Assembly (NCBI RefSeq): GCF_040066175.1
Contig: NZ_JBEAAM010000011.1
Coordinates: forward strand, 62,001-126,000
Source: Solimonas sp040066175
GTDB taxonomy: Bacteria; Pseudomonadota; Gammaproteobacteria; Nevskiales; Nevskiaceae
Reading direction: 5' to 3'
Length of the DNA: 64,000 nucleotides
The notes under the pieces are model-generated. The model made no database searches, was not told the origin of the DNA, and saw only the letters and a list, made by a program, of their open reading frames with translations. The first letter of the stretch is position 1; every line of letters starts with the position of its first letter. Shown here piece after piece: positions 55,056 through 63,968 of the stretch. Both the position numbers and the translations under genes were made by a program.

Positions 55056-56183
55056 TCAGGGACCGATGCCGATGCGCTGCACGCCATCATCGAGAACGAT
55101 CCTGCGATAGCGGCAGCGGCCCCGGGCATTCTGGAAAGTAGAGTTGGCGATCAGCCAGACCGCGACGATGCGTTGCGGCACGGGGCCGCCGACCGCGCGT
55201 CGGTAGTCGGCGAGAAGGCTGCGCGATTCGCCGATCCAGCGGCCGAGGCCGTCGGCCGGCGTGCGCAGCACCCAGTGCGTCTCGCGCTGGTCCCACCACG
55301 GCAGCGGGCACTGGAAGATCGTGCCGGCGGGCAGACCGCCGCTCCACATGTAGGTGAGGTCGAGGCCGTTGTCGAACTCCACGGCGATCGACAGGTAGTC
55401 GTGCGTCGGCTGGACGTGCTCGGGCAGGCGCGACGGCAGCGCCTCGACGAGCCAGTCCCAGCTCAGCTGCAGCGTCCCGGTGAGCGGACGATCCACTGGA
55501 TGCTGCAGGATGCCGACGTCGCCGTGGGTGTCGCAGCACAGCGCGCTGCCGTCTTCGCAGGTCCTGAAAATGCCCGCCGCGCCGATGCGCCACAGGTAAT
55601 GCCAGCCTGTGGGTGGCGCAACCACGGCTGCGGCCGTGGCGTCCACCGCAGCCAGCCGCACGAACACCTCGCCGCTCGTCGGCGGTGGTGGGCTCTCGGT
55701 GTTGATTGCGCCGTCCGGGGCGCCGAAGGCGCCGGGCAGTGCCGCCTGCAGCCGCAACGGACCGTCGCCCGCCGCCTGGATGACGCCCTCTGCGCCGGGC
55801 AGGCGGGCGATCGGGCCGTGGCCGATGCGGTACCAGACGCAGCTGCGTGCGCCGATGCTCACCTCCAGCGGGCGTGACAGGAACATCCGCCCGCCGGCCG
55901 AGTAGCGGACGTTCTCGCCGGCTGCGAGCACGAGGCCGCTGTCATGCCAGCGGCCATCCGCACGCAGGCGCAGCGTTCGCGCGCCATCGAACGCGGCCGG
56001 GCTGACGTCCTCGATCAGGCGCCGCGCGCGACGTTCGCCGCGCGCGCGGACGAAGGGCACGAACACGGACAGTGGCGAGGGCGCGTTGCGCACCGGCCAG
56101 CCATTGCCGTCCTGGGGCAGTCCCTGGGCGCCGACCAGATCGAGCGCGCGCGCCAGGCGCAGGCTCCACGATGTCCGCTCCAC
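55056..56183 (-). CDS. DUF3047-like protein
   Basis: A 375-residue protein whose C-terminal half resembles DUF3047: W-D-W-L-V-E-A-L-P near 246, a long beta-rich core, and G-L-G-R-W-I-G-E-S-R-S-L-L-A-D-Y-R-R-A-V near 326-345. The N-terminal half is beta-rich without a recognised domain. No signal peptide is visible with the chosen start (GTG at 56183, GGAG just upstream), although the family is often exported. Function unknown; it is 16 bases upstream of the TPM gene and 53 downstream of the DUF1475 gene. Confidence 0.65.
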   Translation of the reverse strand: MERTSWSLRLARALDLVGAQGLPQDGNGWPVRNAPSPLSVFVPFVRARGERRARRLIEDVSPAAFDGARTLRLRADGRWHDSGLVLAAGENVRYSAGGRMFLSRPLEVSIGARSCVWYRIGHGPIARLPGAEGVIQAAGDGPLRLQAALPGAFGAPDGAINTESPPPPTSGEVFVRLAAVDATAAAVVAPPTGWHYLWRIGAAGIFRTCEDGSALCCDTHGDVGILQHPVDRPLTGTLQLSWDWLVEALPSRLPEHVQPTHDYLSIAVEFDNGLDLTYMWSGGLPAGTIFQCPLPWWDQRETHWVLRTPADGLGRWIGESRSLLADYRRAVGGPVPQRIVAVWLIANSTFQNARGRCRYRRIVLDDGVQRIGIGP

Positions 56184-56236
56184 CGCCGTCTCCGTCGCCG
56201 CGCCCGTGCTGACGTGCGCCGGGCCGCGCAGCGTCC

Positions 56237-56632
56237 TTATACCCCGGTTCGGTTCTCGCCGCCCGGGGCCGATCGAGCGGGGGCATCGCGCAGCAGCAGG
56301 TCCTCGACGCGCGCGCCTGCGGGCAGCCGCGCGATGCGGATGAGCACGTATGCGGCCATCGCCATGTTGCCCAGCCCGAGAATCAGCAACAGCCAGACCA
56401 GGCGCGGCGTCCAGCGGGTTTCCTTGTAGGCGACCCACAGCCAGAACCAGAGGAAGCCGAAGTAGGCGTCGAACAGCGTGGCGACGAGCCACGGGTGCGT
56501 GCCCTGCGCAGGATTCGCGACCAGCGCGCCGATGGCCGGCAGGATGCCGATGTGTCCGCTGGCCCACGCCGAGACGCCGACGAGGCCGGCGAACACGAGT
56601 ACCGCGAACAGCGCGATGACGCGGAGGCTCAT
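56237..56632 (-). CDS. DUF1475 small membrane protein
   Basis: A 131-residue protein with three hydrophobic helices (about 5-24, 48-67, 78-100). It carries the DUF1475 features W-A-S near 23-25 and T-L-F-D-A-Y-F-G-F-L-W-F-W-L-W-V-A-Y-K-E near 51-70. Function unknown. Its ATG overlaps the stop of the methyltransferase gene by 4 bases, so it is translationally coupled to it and probably works with it at the membrane. Confidence 0.8.
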   Translation of the reverse strand: MSLRVIALFAVLVFAGLVGVSAWASGHIGILPAIGALVANPAQGTHPWLVATLFDAYFGFLWFWLWVAYKETRWTPRLVWLLLILGLGNMAMAAYVLIRIARLPAGARVEDLLLRDAPARSAPGGENRTGV

Positions 56633-57957
56633 GGCTTGCGCAGGCTGATCTGCATGAGGTCGATGCTGCCGGTGCGGAACCCGCATTCGCAATAGCTCAG
56701 GTAGTAGCGCCACATGCGCAGGAAGCGCTCGCCGAAACGCTGCGCGATCGGTTCGTGCGCGGCCAGTACGTTGCGGTGCCAGTGCATCAGCGTGTCGGCG
56801 TAGTCTCTGGCATAGAACTTCGCGTCCTCGGCGATGAGTCCGGCCTTGAGCGCGAGATCCTGGAACAGGCCCGGCGGACAGAGCATGCCGCCGGGGAAGA
56901 CGTACTTCTGGATGAAGTCGCGCTTGCGCCGGTACTCGTCGAAGATCCTGGGGCTGATCGTGATGCCCTGGATCGCGGCACGCCCGCCGGGCTTGAGCGC
57001 CCGCTGGATCGCCGCGAAGTATGCGGGCCAGTACGCCTCGCCGACCGCCTCGTACATCTCGATCGAGACGACGCGGTCGTAGGCGCCGTCGATGTCGCGG
57101 TAGTCGCGCAGCTCGAAGCGGACCCGATCGGCCAGGCCCGCAGCCTGCGCGCGCCGCTGCGCCTCGGCGAGCTGTTCCTTCGACAGCGTGATGCTGGTGA
57201 CGCGGCATCCGGACTGCCGCGCCGCGTGGATCGCAAAGCCGCCCCAGCCGGAGCCGATTTCCAGCAGGTGGTGCTCGGGCCTGAGGTCCAGGCGCTCGAA
57301 CATCAGCCGGAACTTGTTGAGCTGGGCGTCCATCAGCGTCTCTTTGGGCGGGATGAACGTGCCCGACGCGGCACCGCCCGGCGCGTCGCGGCGCGAGAAG
57401 ATGGCGGACGAGTACGCCATCGTCTCGTCGAGCCACATCTTGTAGAACTCGTTGCCGAGATCGTAGTGATACTCGATGTTGGCGCGTGCGCCGGTCTTCG
57501 TATTGGCGCGCAGGCGATGGCGCAGCAGGCCGTAGAGGCGGCCGAGCAGGTTCTTCTCGTAGGGTCCCCGGTAGTGCGGCTCGTTGAGATACAGCACCAT
57601 CAGCAGGCGCGTGAGGTCGGGAGAATCCCAGCAGCCATCGAGGTAAGCCTCGCCGAAACCGACCTCGCCGGCGCGCAGCACGTGGCGGACCAGCGCGGCC
57701 GAGCGAACCTGCAGCACGCCGTGCGGGCCCGGTTCGCTGCCGTGGAAGCTGTGCGTCTGGCCATTGGGCAGCGTGACATCGAGCGAGCCGATGCGCAGGC
57801 CCCGCAGCATGTACAGCAGCAGCCGCAGCCCCCAGTTCAGGCGCTGCGCCGGCGCCAGTGTCGCCGGCAGGTCCGGCGAGAAGCCGTCGCGCAGCAGGAT
57901 GCGCTGCACATCGGTGTTCGGATCCAGTTCGTTCGGATTCATCTGCGCCTGCCCCAT
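56629..57957 (-). CDS. Cyclopropane-fatty-acyl-phospholipid synthase family methyltransferase
   Basis: A 442-residue SAM-dependent enzyme of the CFA synthase family. The lipid-binding N-terminal part (to about 150) precedes the signature I-E-Y-H-Y-D-L-G-N-E-F-Y at 161-172 and the SAM site L-L-E-I-G-S-G-W-G-G at 231-240. E-Y-H-Y-D and Y-C-E-C-G-F near the C-terminus are usual. It methylates or cyclopropanates double bonds in membrane acyl chains. The operon with a FAD oxidoreductase and DUF1365 is more like the branch linked to modified (for example furan-type) fatty acids than to ordinary stationary-phase Cfa; this is inference. Confidence 0.87.
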   Translation of the reverse strand: MGQAQMNPNELDPNTDVQRILLRDGFSPDLPATLAPAQRLNWGLRLLLYMLRGLRIGSLDVTLPNGQTHSFHGSEPGPHGVLQVRSAALVRHVLRAGEVGFGEAYLDGCWDSPDLTRLLMVLYLNEPHYRGPYEKNLLGRLYGLLRHRLRANTKTGARANIEYHYDLGNEFYKMWLDETMAYSSAIFSRRDAPGGAASGTFIPPKETLMDAQLNKFRLMFERLDLRPEHHLLEIGSGWGGFAIHAARQSGCRVTSITLSKEQLAEAQRRAQAAGLADRVRFELRDYRDIDGAYDRVVSIEMYEAVGEAYWPAYFAAIQRALKPGGRAAIQGITISPRIFDEYRRKRDFIQKYVFPGGMLCPPGLFQDLALKAGLIAEDAKFYARDYADTLMHWHRNVLAAHEPIAQRFGERFLRMWRYYLSYCECGFRTGSIDLMQISLRKP

Positions 57958-57972
57958 TGTCTCGAATCGTTC

Positions 57973-58737
57973 TCAGCTCACGTCCGGCTGCAGCGGTTCC
58001 GGCTTGGTGTGAAACTTCGCGCCGCGCAGCCAGATCTTCAGAGCCTCCCAGTGGATGCCGGCGACGACCTTCACGGTCATCCACGGCATGCGCAGCAACT
58101 GGCCGATGATCGTGCGGTCATTCAGCTCGCGCCGTTCTCCAGCCAGCGTCGCGTCCAGCACCGGCCGCCCCTCGCGCGTCTCGTGGATCACCACGCGCAC
58201 CCGTTCGCCCGGTGCGTCGAGCACGAAGCGATAGCGGCCGGACCGTTCGAGAAAAGGCGAGACATGGAAGTGCTTGTCCTTCTCGAACGTCATTCCATAC
58301 GCGGAAGACGCGTCGCTGGATGCAAGCACGTAGCTGTGGCGCTCGCCGAAGGTGTTGCGCACCTCGGCGATGATCGCCTGCAGCCGCCCGTCGCGATGCT
58401 CGCAGTACCACAGCGCGATCGGGTTGAAGGCGAAGCCGAGCACGCGCGGAAACGCGAGCAGGCGGATGCGGCCGCCATCGGGTTCGATGCCCTGGCTGCG
58501 CAACGTGTGCTCCGCCCAGGCGCGCAGCCCGCGACCATCGCCATGGTCGCGGTCGTGCAGCGCGAACAGGTTGAAGCCGTTGTGCGAGAAGCAGCGCAGG
58601 CGCGCAGCCAGTGCATCGACGCGGTCGATGTCGATCAGCAGATAGAACACGCGGTACACGAAGCGGTAATGCGGCGCCACGCGACGGCGATGCATCACGC
58701 GCGCCGGATACAGCGCACCGTCCGCGTGGTCGTTCAC
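57973..58737 (-). CDS. DUF1365 protein
   Basis: A 254-residue protein with DUF1365 features: L-Y-P-A-R-V-M-H-R-R near the start, F-V-Y-R-V-F-Y-L-L-I-D, G-F-A-F-N-P-I-A-L-W-Y-C, and E-V-R-N-T-F-G-E-R-H-S-Y. Function unestablished, but it nearly always sits between a FAD amine-oxidase-type gene and a CFA-synthase-type gene, as here. Start: GTG at 58737 gives a GTGA overlap of 4 bases with the upstream stop and the family-typical N-terminus; an ATG at 58761 is the alternative. Confidence 0.85.
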   Translation of the reverse strand: MNDHADGALYPARVMHRRRVAPHYRFVYRVFYLLIDIDRVDALAARLRCFSHNGFNLFALHDRDHGDGRGLRAWAEHTLRSQGIEPDGGRIRLLAFPRVLGFAFNPIALWYCEHRDGRLQAIIAEVRNTFGERHSYVLASSDASSAYGMTFEKDKHFHVSPFLERSGRYRFVLDAPGERVRVVIHETREGRPVLDATLAGERRELNDRTIIGQLLRMPWMTVKVVAGIHWEALKIWLRGAKFHTKPEPLQPDVS

Positions 58738-60035
58738 AGCCGTGCCCACCGTGGGAGACATTCGCGGTCGATCCCCGCCACTGCGCGCAGGCCCGATCTG
58801 AGCCCGTCCTCGTGGAAACCATAGCCGCTCCAGGCCCCCGCCCACCACAGGCCGCCGGCATCCTGGATCTGGTCCAGTCCCGCGTGCGTGCCCAGGCTGG
58901 CGGTGCCGTAGTGCGGGTGCTCGTACACGGTGTCGTAGAGAATCCGGTCCGCGGCGATGTCGCGTGTCGGATTGAGCGTGACGACGTAGTTCACCGGCCC
59001 CGGGATGCCCTGCAGCAGGTTCATCCAGTAGCTGCCGGAGATCGGACGGTCGTGGATTTCGCGCTCGAAGTCCGCCGCCGTGAAGTCGGCCTCGTCATTG
59101 ATGTAGTTCCACGCCGCCCACGCGCCGCGCCGCCGCGGCAGATGGCGGTCGTCGGTGTGCAGCACGACACGGCTGGCGTTGTAGGGCATGCCGGCGAGCA
59201 CCTGCCGCTCCCGGTCATCCGCGTCCGCGAGCAGGCGCAGGCCCTGGTCGGCGTGCACCGCGCAGACGACCCGGTCGTAACGCCGCGTGCCGTCCTGCGT
59301 GGTCAGCTCCACGCCGCCGGTGACGCGCTGCAGCGCATGCACCGGGGTCTGCAAGCGTACAGTGCCGCGGAAGCGCGCCAGCATCGCGCGGACGTACTGG
59401 TGGCTGCCGCCGACGACGGTGCGCCAGGTCGGCTGCTGCGTCGTCGTGAACAGGCTGTGTGCGTCGAAGAAGCGCATGAAGTCGGCGGCCGGGTACTCCA
59501 TCGCCTTGCGCGGCGAGCAGCTCCAGATCAGCCCCGCCATCGGCAGCAGGTAGCGCGCGCCCAGCTCGGGCGAGAAGCCGGCATCGCGCAGGAAGTCGCC
59601 GAGCGAACCCGGCGGCAGGGTGCCGGCGCGCAGCAGCGCGGTGCAGTGCCGGTTCAGGCGCAGGATGTCGGTCAGCAGGCGCAGGTGCGCGGGCCGGAAC
59701 AGGTTCGACGGCTGGGCGAACACCGTGTACAGCCGGTCGCTCCCCTTCCATTCGTAAGCGCCGCCGCCCAGCGAGACGGCGAACGACATGTCGGTCGGGC
59801 GGGTCTGCACGCCGAGCTCGGTGAACAGCGCGCTCAGGTTCGGGTAGTTGACGCCGTTGAACACGATCCAGCCGGTGTCCACGGGCTGTTCGCCGGACGG
59901 CGTCGGCACGACGATCGTGTGCGTATGCCCGCCGACGCGCGGGTCGCGCTCGTAGAGCGTGACCGCGTGGCGCTGCGCGAGAAAGTAGGCCGCTGAGAGT
60001 CCGGAGATGCCGGAGCCGATGACCGCGATGTTCAT
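58734..60035 (-). CDS. FAD-dependent amine-oxidase-type oxidoreductase
   Basis: A 433-residue flavoprotein. The dinucleotide motif G-S-G-I-S-G is at 7-12 and the second FAD motif R-D-P-R-V-G-G-H-T-H at 30-39. The C-terminal A-G-A-W-S-G-Y-G-F-H-E-D-G is typical of the amine oxidase/desaturase fold. The D-T-G-W-I-V-F-N segment near 53-60 marks the subgroup found with DUF1365 and CFA-type genes. It probably oxidises the fatty acyl chain before or after methylation. First gene of the six-gene operon, 51 bases after the tesA stop on the same strand. Confidence 0.88.
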   Translation of the reverse strand: MNIAVIGSGISGLSAAYFLAQRHAVTLYERDPRVGGHTHTIVVPTPSGEQPVDTGWIVFNGVNYPNLSALFTELGVQTRPTDMSFAVSLGGGAYEWKGSDRLYTVFAQPSNLFRPAHLRLLTDILRLNRHCTALLRAGTLPPGSLGDFLRDAGFSPELGARYLLPMAGLIWSCSPRKAMEYPAADFMRFFDAHSLFTTTQQPTWRTVVGGSHQYVRAMLARFRGTVRLQTPVHALQRVTGGVELTTQDGTRRYDRVVCAVHADQGLRLLADADDRERQVLAGMPYNASRVVLHTDDRHLPRRRGAWAAWNYINDEADFTAADFEREIHDRPISGSYWMNLLQGIPGPVNYVVTLNPTRDIAADRILYDTVYEHPHYGTASLGTHAGLDQIQDAGGLWWAGAWSGYGFHEDGLRSGLRAVAGIDRECLPRWARL

Positions 60036-60086
60036 GGGAGGGGTCTGAGCGGGGAGAGTCCCGTGTCCCCCATACGGACGAAGGGC

Positions 60087-60734
60087 TCAGCGGGATGCGC
60101 CCGCTGCGAGCACCCGCCGCAGCGTCGGCCAGACCGCGTCCAGCAGCTTGTCCTGCACCGCGGCGGTCGGATGGATGCCGTCGTCCTGGAAAGACGCGGG
60201 GTCGGTTGCGATCTCGGCGAGGAAGAACGGGACCAGCGGCGCTTTCAGGGCGCGCGCGACCTCACCGAAGCTGGCGGCGAATCCATCGGCATAGTCCGCG
60301 CCGTAATTGGTGGGGATGCGCATCTCGAAATAGATCGGCGTGGCGCCGGCCGCGCGGCTGAGCGCGCCGATCTGTCGCAGGTTGTCGCGCAGGCGCGTCA
60401 GCGGCAGGCCGCGCAGGCCGTCGTTGCCGCCCAGCTCGATCAGTACCCAGCGCGGACGGTGGCGTTCGAGCAGCGCCGGCAGGCGCGCCAGCCCGCCGGC
60501 GGTGGTTTCGCCGCTGACGCTGGCATTGACGACGCGCGCCGGATAGCCTGCCGCGTCGAGCCGCTTCTGCAGCAGGGCGACCCAGCCGCGCTCGGCGGGG
60601 ACGCCGTAGGCGGCGCCGAGACTGTCGCCGAGCACCAGCATGATCGGCCGTGTGTCCGCGCCGGCGGCGTGGATCGCCGGCGCGGCGAGACCCAGGACCA
60701 GCGGCAACAGCAGACGAAGGAAGAACGAAGTCAT
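60087..60734 (-). CDS. tesA: Periplasmic GDSL acyl-CoA thioesterase I / lysophospholipase
   Basis: A 215-residue exported SGNH hydrolase. The signal peptide is about 1-24 and the catalytic serine S38 lies in L-G-D-S-L-G-A. The oxyanion residues G74 in S-V-S-G-E-T and N104 in G-G-N-D are present, with D185 and H188 in D-D-G-I-H-P-T. Length and motifs match E. coli TesA (thioesterase I, protease I, lysophospholipase L1). Its start codon overlaps that of the divergent ABC gene by two bases, the same head-to-head order as tesA-ybbA in E. coli. It may be co-transcribed with the downstream lipid operon. Confidence 0.92.
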   Translation of the reverse strand: MTSFFLRLLLPLVLGLAAPAIHAAGADTRPIMLVLGDSLGAAYGVPAERGWVALLQKRLDAAGYPARVVNASVSGETTAGGLARLPALLERHRPRWVLIELGGNDGLRGLPLTRLRDNLRQIGALSRAAGATPIYFEMRIPTNYGADYADGFAASFGEVARALKAPLVPFFLAEIATDPASFQDDGIHPTAAVQDKLLDAVWPTLRRVLAAGASR

Positions 60735-61407
60735 GAGTCGGTACAGCGCCGTGCTGGCGAGCGGAGTGGTCAAGCAGGTTAGCAGCGGCGGGCAGGCGCT
60801 GACGATTCTCGCCGGCGTCGATCTCGACGTCGCGCGCGGCGAGACGGTGGCGATCGTCGGCGCCAGCGGTTCCGGCAAGACCACGCTGCTGTCGCTGCTC
60901 GCGGGGCTCGATCTGCCGACGCGCGGCGAGATCCGCATCGATGGTCAGCGCCTCGACGATCTCGACGAGGACGCCCGTGCCGCCCTGCGTGCCGGCCGGA
61001 TCGGCTTCGTGTTCCAGTCGTTCCAGCTGCTCGCCGGCTTCACGGCGCTGGAGAATGTGATGCTGCCGGCCGAGCTCGCCGGCCGCGACGACGCGCCGGC
61101 GCGCGCCCGCGCGGCCCTGGAGCGCGTCGGTCTGGGCGCACGGCTTGGCCACTATCCGCAGCAGCTCTCCGGCGGCGAGCAGCAGCGTGTCGCCATCGCG
61201 CGCGCATTCTGCGGCGAGCCGAAGATCCTGTTCGCCGACGAGCCGACCGGCAATCTCGATACCGCGACCGGTGCGCGCATCATCGACCTGCTGTTCGAGA
61301 TGAACGAGGCGCAGAACACGACGCTGGTGCTGGTGACGCACGATGCCGCGCTCGCCGGGCGCTGCCAGCGCACGCTGCAGCTGCGCGAGGGCCGCCTGCA
61401 TGGCTAG
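60733..61407 (+). CDS. ybbA: ABC transporter ATP-binding protein, YbbA/LolD type
   Basis: A 224-residue ATPase. Walker A is G-A-S-G-S-G-K-T-T at 43-51, Q-loop F-Q-S near 94-96, signature L-S-G-G-E-Q-Q-R at 145-152 and Walker B I-L-F-A-D-E at 165-170; the H-loop is H203. It pairs with the FtsX-like permease encoded directly downstream (8-base overlap). The start is ATG at 60733, overlapping the tesA start codon; a slightly later GTG is possible because no ribosome site is visible. YbbA/YbbP function is not firmly known; related LolD and MacB types handle lipoproteins or export. Confidence 0.88.
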   Translation: MSRYSAVLASGVVKQVSSGGQALTILAGVDLDVARGETVAIVGASGSGKTTLLSLLAGLDLPTRGEIRIDGQRLDDLDEDARAALRAGRIGFVFQSFQLLAGFTALENVMLPAELAGRDDAPARARAALERVGLGARLGHYPQQLSGGEQQRVAIARAFCGEPKILFADEPTGNLDTATGARIIDLLFEMNEAQNTTLVLVTHDAALAGRCQRTLQLREGRLHG

Positions 61408-63886
61408 CGCGGCCGCGTTCGCCGCGCGGCGTTTGCGCAGGGGCTGGCGCAGCGGCGAACTGCTGATCCTGACGCTGGCGCTGATCGTGGCCGTCGCGGC
61501 GGTCGGTGCCGTCGAGCTGTTCACCGAGCGGGTGCGCGCGGCATTGGCGACGCAGACCGGCGAGTCTCTGGGCGGCGATCTGATGTACAGCGCACGTGGG
61601 CCGCTGCCGGAGACACTGCGCGAGACGGCCGCCGGTCTCGGTCTGTACACGACACGCGTCGTGGGCTTCACCAGCGTCGTGTTCCACGGCGACGAGACGG
61701 CGCTGGCCTCGGTCAAGGCGGTCGAGCACGGCTACCCGCTGCGCGGCCGGCCGTGGATCGCCGACGAGCCCCATGGCGAGCCGCGCGCGGCGACCGGCGT
61801 GCCGGCGCCGGGCGAGGCCTGGACCGATGTCCGCCTGTGGCAGGAGTTGCACTTGTCGCGCGACGCCGTGCTCAAGGTCGGCGCGCTGCAGCTGCGCGTC
61901 AGTGCGGTGATCGTGACCGAGCCGGACCGCGGCAACGGCTTCGCCGATCTGGCGCCGCGCCTGATGATCAACGCGGCCGACGTGCCGGCCAGCGGCCTGC
62001 TCGGGCCCGGCAGCCGGGCACAGTACAGCCTGCTGGTGGCCGGACCCGCGGCGGCGGTCGCACGGCTGGCGGCACGCGAGGTCGATCCCGGCATGCGCCG
62101 CATCACGCCGCAGGACGCGCGGCCGGAGATCCGCAACGCGCTCGAGCGCGCCGGGCAGTTCCTCGACATCGCGGTGCTGGCCGCGACGCTGCTGTCCGCC
62201 GCCGCCGTGGCGCTGGCGGCGCGCCAGTACGGCGAGAAACTGCGCGACGAGATCGCCCTGCTCAAGTGCCTGGGCGCGCGGCAGGGATTCCTGGCGCGCG
62301 CCCTGCTGCTGCAGCTGGGCCTGCTCGGCGCGGGCGGCGCGGTCCTCGGTGCCGGCGTGGGCTATGCCGCGCAGGCCGTTCTGACACGGCTGCTCGGCAG
62401 CCTGATCCAGCTGCCGCTGCCGCCGCCACCCTTGCAGCCGCTCGCGACCGCGGCGGCGCTGGGCCTGCTGATGCTGGTCGGCTTCGCCGCGCCGCCGATG
62501 CTCGATGCGCGGCGCGCGCCGCCGCTGCGCGTGTTCCAGCGAAGCCTCGGCGGATTCGCCGGCGCGCGCGCGGTCTGGCTGGCTGCGCTCGGCGCCGGCG
62601 CGGCGCTGCTGTGGCTGGCGACCGGCGACGCGCGGCTGGCGCTGTTCGTGCTCGGCGGCGCCGCTGCCGCCCTGCTGGCACTGGCGCTGCTGGCGACGCT
62701 GCTGGTGCTGGCGCTGCGCCCGCTGCGCGGCCGTGTCGGCATGTCCTGGCGCTTCGGTCTGGGCAACGTCGCGCGCCGCAGCGCCGCGACCGTGGCGCAG
62801 GTGACGACGCTGGGCCTGGCCCTGCTGGCGCTGCTGCTGGTCTCGGTGGTGCGCGAGGATTTGCTCAAGACCTGGCAGCGCAAGCTGCCCGCGGACACGC
62901 CCAACCAGTTCCTGATCAACATCCAGGCCGGCCAGGTCGCGGCGCTGCGTGCGTTCTTCGCCGAACGCGGCTACCGCGATCTCGAGCTGTGGCCGATGGC
63001 GCGCGGGCGCCTGGTCGAGCTCAACGGCGTGCCGGTGACCGCCGATTCCTTCGACGATCCGGAAACGCAGCGCTGGATCAACCGCGATTTCAACCTGTCG
63101 TGGACGACGACGCTGGGCGCCGACAACCACATCACGCAAGGCCAGTGGTGGGGCGAGGCCGGTGTGGGCCAGCCCTGGCTGTCGGCCGACGAGTACGCGA
63201 TCAAGCGCCTGAACCTCAAGCTCGGCGACACGCTGACGCTGGATTTCGCCGGCGAGCGCGTGACCCTGACCGTGCACAGCTTCCGCACCGTCGAATGGGA
63301 CAGCTTCCGTCCGAATTTCTTCCTGCTGGTGCCGCCCGGTGCGCTGCCGGAATCCGTGCCGGCGCAGTGGCTGACGAGTTTCCATCTGCCGCCCGCCGAC
63401 CGCGCGCTGCTGCGCGCGCTCGGCGAGCAGTTTCCGAACGTCACGGTGCTCGACATCGAGGCGATGATGCGGCAGGTGCGCGGCATCGTCGAACGCATCG
63501 TCGCCGCGGTCGAATTCATCTTCCTGTTCACGCTCGCCGCCGGCCTGACCGTTCTGCTCGCGGCGATCGAGGGCACGCGTGCCGAGCGCGTGCGCGAAAC
63601 CGCGCTGCTGCGTGCGCTCGGAGCCGGGTCCGGCCTGATCACGCGCGGCCTGATCGCCGAGTACGCGGTGCTCGGCGCGCTCGCCGGCCTGGTCGCGGCG
63701 ATCGCCGCGCAGACGCTGACCTGGGTGCTCGCCGAGCAGCTGTTCCGCATCCCGTATGGGCCGCGCCCGCTGCTGTGGCTGGTCGGCACGCTCGCCGGTG
63801 CCGTCCTCGTCGCGGCACTGGGCTGGCTGTCGCTGCGCCCCGTCCTGCGCACGCCGCCGCGGCTGGTCCTGCAGGCCAGCGCCTGA
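61400..63886 (+). CDS. ybbP: FtsX-family ABC permease, YbbP type
   Basis: An 828-residue permease. A helix near 20-42 is followed by a periplasmic domain. Four hydrophobic helices (about 255-420) form the first FtsX unit, and there are further helices around 390-450. A second periplasmic domain (about 490-690) precedes the final three-helix FtsX unit. The cytoplasmic coupling segment Y-G-E-K-L-R-D-E-I-A-L-L-K-C-L-G-A and its second copy R-V-R-E-T-A-L-L-R-A-L-G-A are characteristic. Overlaps the ATPase gene by 8 bases. Probably moves a lipophilic substrate from the outer leaflet; context with tesA suggests lipids. Confidence 0.88.
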   Translation: MASAAAFAARRLRRGWRSGELLILTLALIVAVAAVGAVELFTERVRAALATQTGESLGGDLMYSARGPLPETLRETAAGLGLYTTRVVGFTSVVFHGDETALASVKAVEHGYPLRGRPWIADEPHGEPRAATGVPAPGEAWTDVRLWQELHLSRDAVLKVGALQLRVSAVIVTEPDRGNGFADLAPRLMINAADVPASGLLGPGSRAQYSLLVAGPAAAVARLAAREVDPGMRRITPQDARPEIRNALERAGQFLDIAVLAATLLSAAAVALAARQYGEKLRDEIALLKCLGARQGFLARALLLQLGLLGAGGAVLGAGVGYAAQAVLTRLLGSLIQLPLPPPPLQPLATAAALGLLMLVGFAAPPMLDARRAPPLRVFQRSLGGFAGARAVWLAALGAGAALLWLATGDARLALFVLGGAAAALLALALLATLLVLALRPLRGRVGMSWRFGLGNVARRSAATVAQVTTLGLALLALLLVSVVREDLLKTWQRKLPADTPNQFLINIQAGQVAALRAFFAERGYRDLELWPMARGRLVELNGVPVTADSFDDPETQRWINRDFNLSWTTTLGADNHITQGQWWGEAGVGQPWLSADEYAIKRLNLKLGDTLTLDFAGERVTLTVHSFRTVEWDSFRPNFFLLVPPGALPESVPAQWLTSFHLPPADRALLRALGEQFPNVTVLDIEAMMRQVRGIVERIVAAVEFIFLFTLAAGLTVLLAAIEGTRAERVRETALLRALGAGSGLITRGLIAEYAVLGALAGLVAAIAAQTLTWVLAEQLFRIPYGPRPLLWLVGTLAGAVLVAALGWLSLRPVLRTPPRLVLQASA

Positions 63887-63891
63887 GGAGA

Positions 63892-63922
63892 TTCCCTCAA
63901 CCGGCCGCAAAGCCGCTAAAAT
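63892..63922 (+). promoter_or_regulatory. Possible promoter of the malate dehydrogenase gene
   Basis: TAAAAT (63917-63922) is a good -10 in AT-poor surroundings; TTCCCT (63892-63897) is a poor -35 at 19-base spacing. The start codon is 46 bases downstream of the -10, with GGGAG between. Confidence 0.4.
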
Positions 63923-63968
63923 CGCGGCCCCTTCCACCGTCCTGCACCGATTCCTGGGAGTCCCGGAC

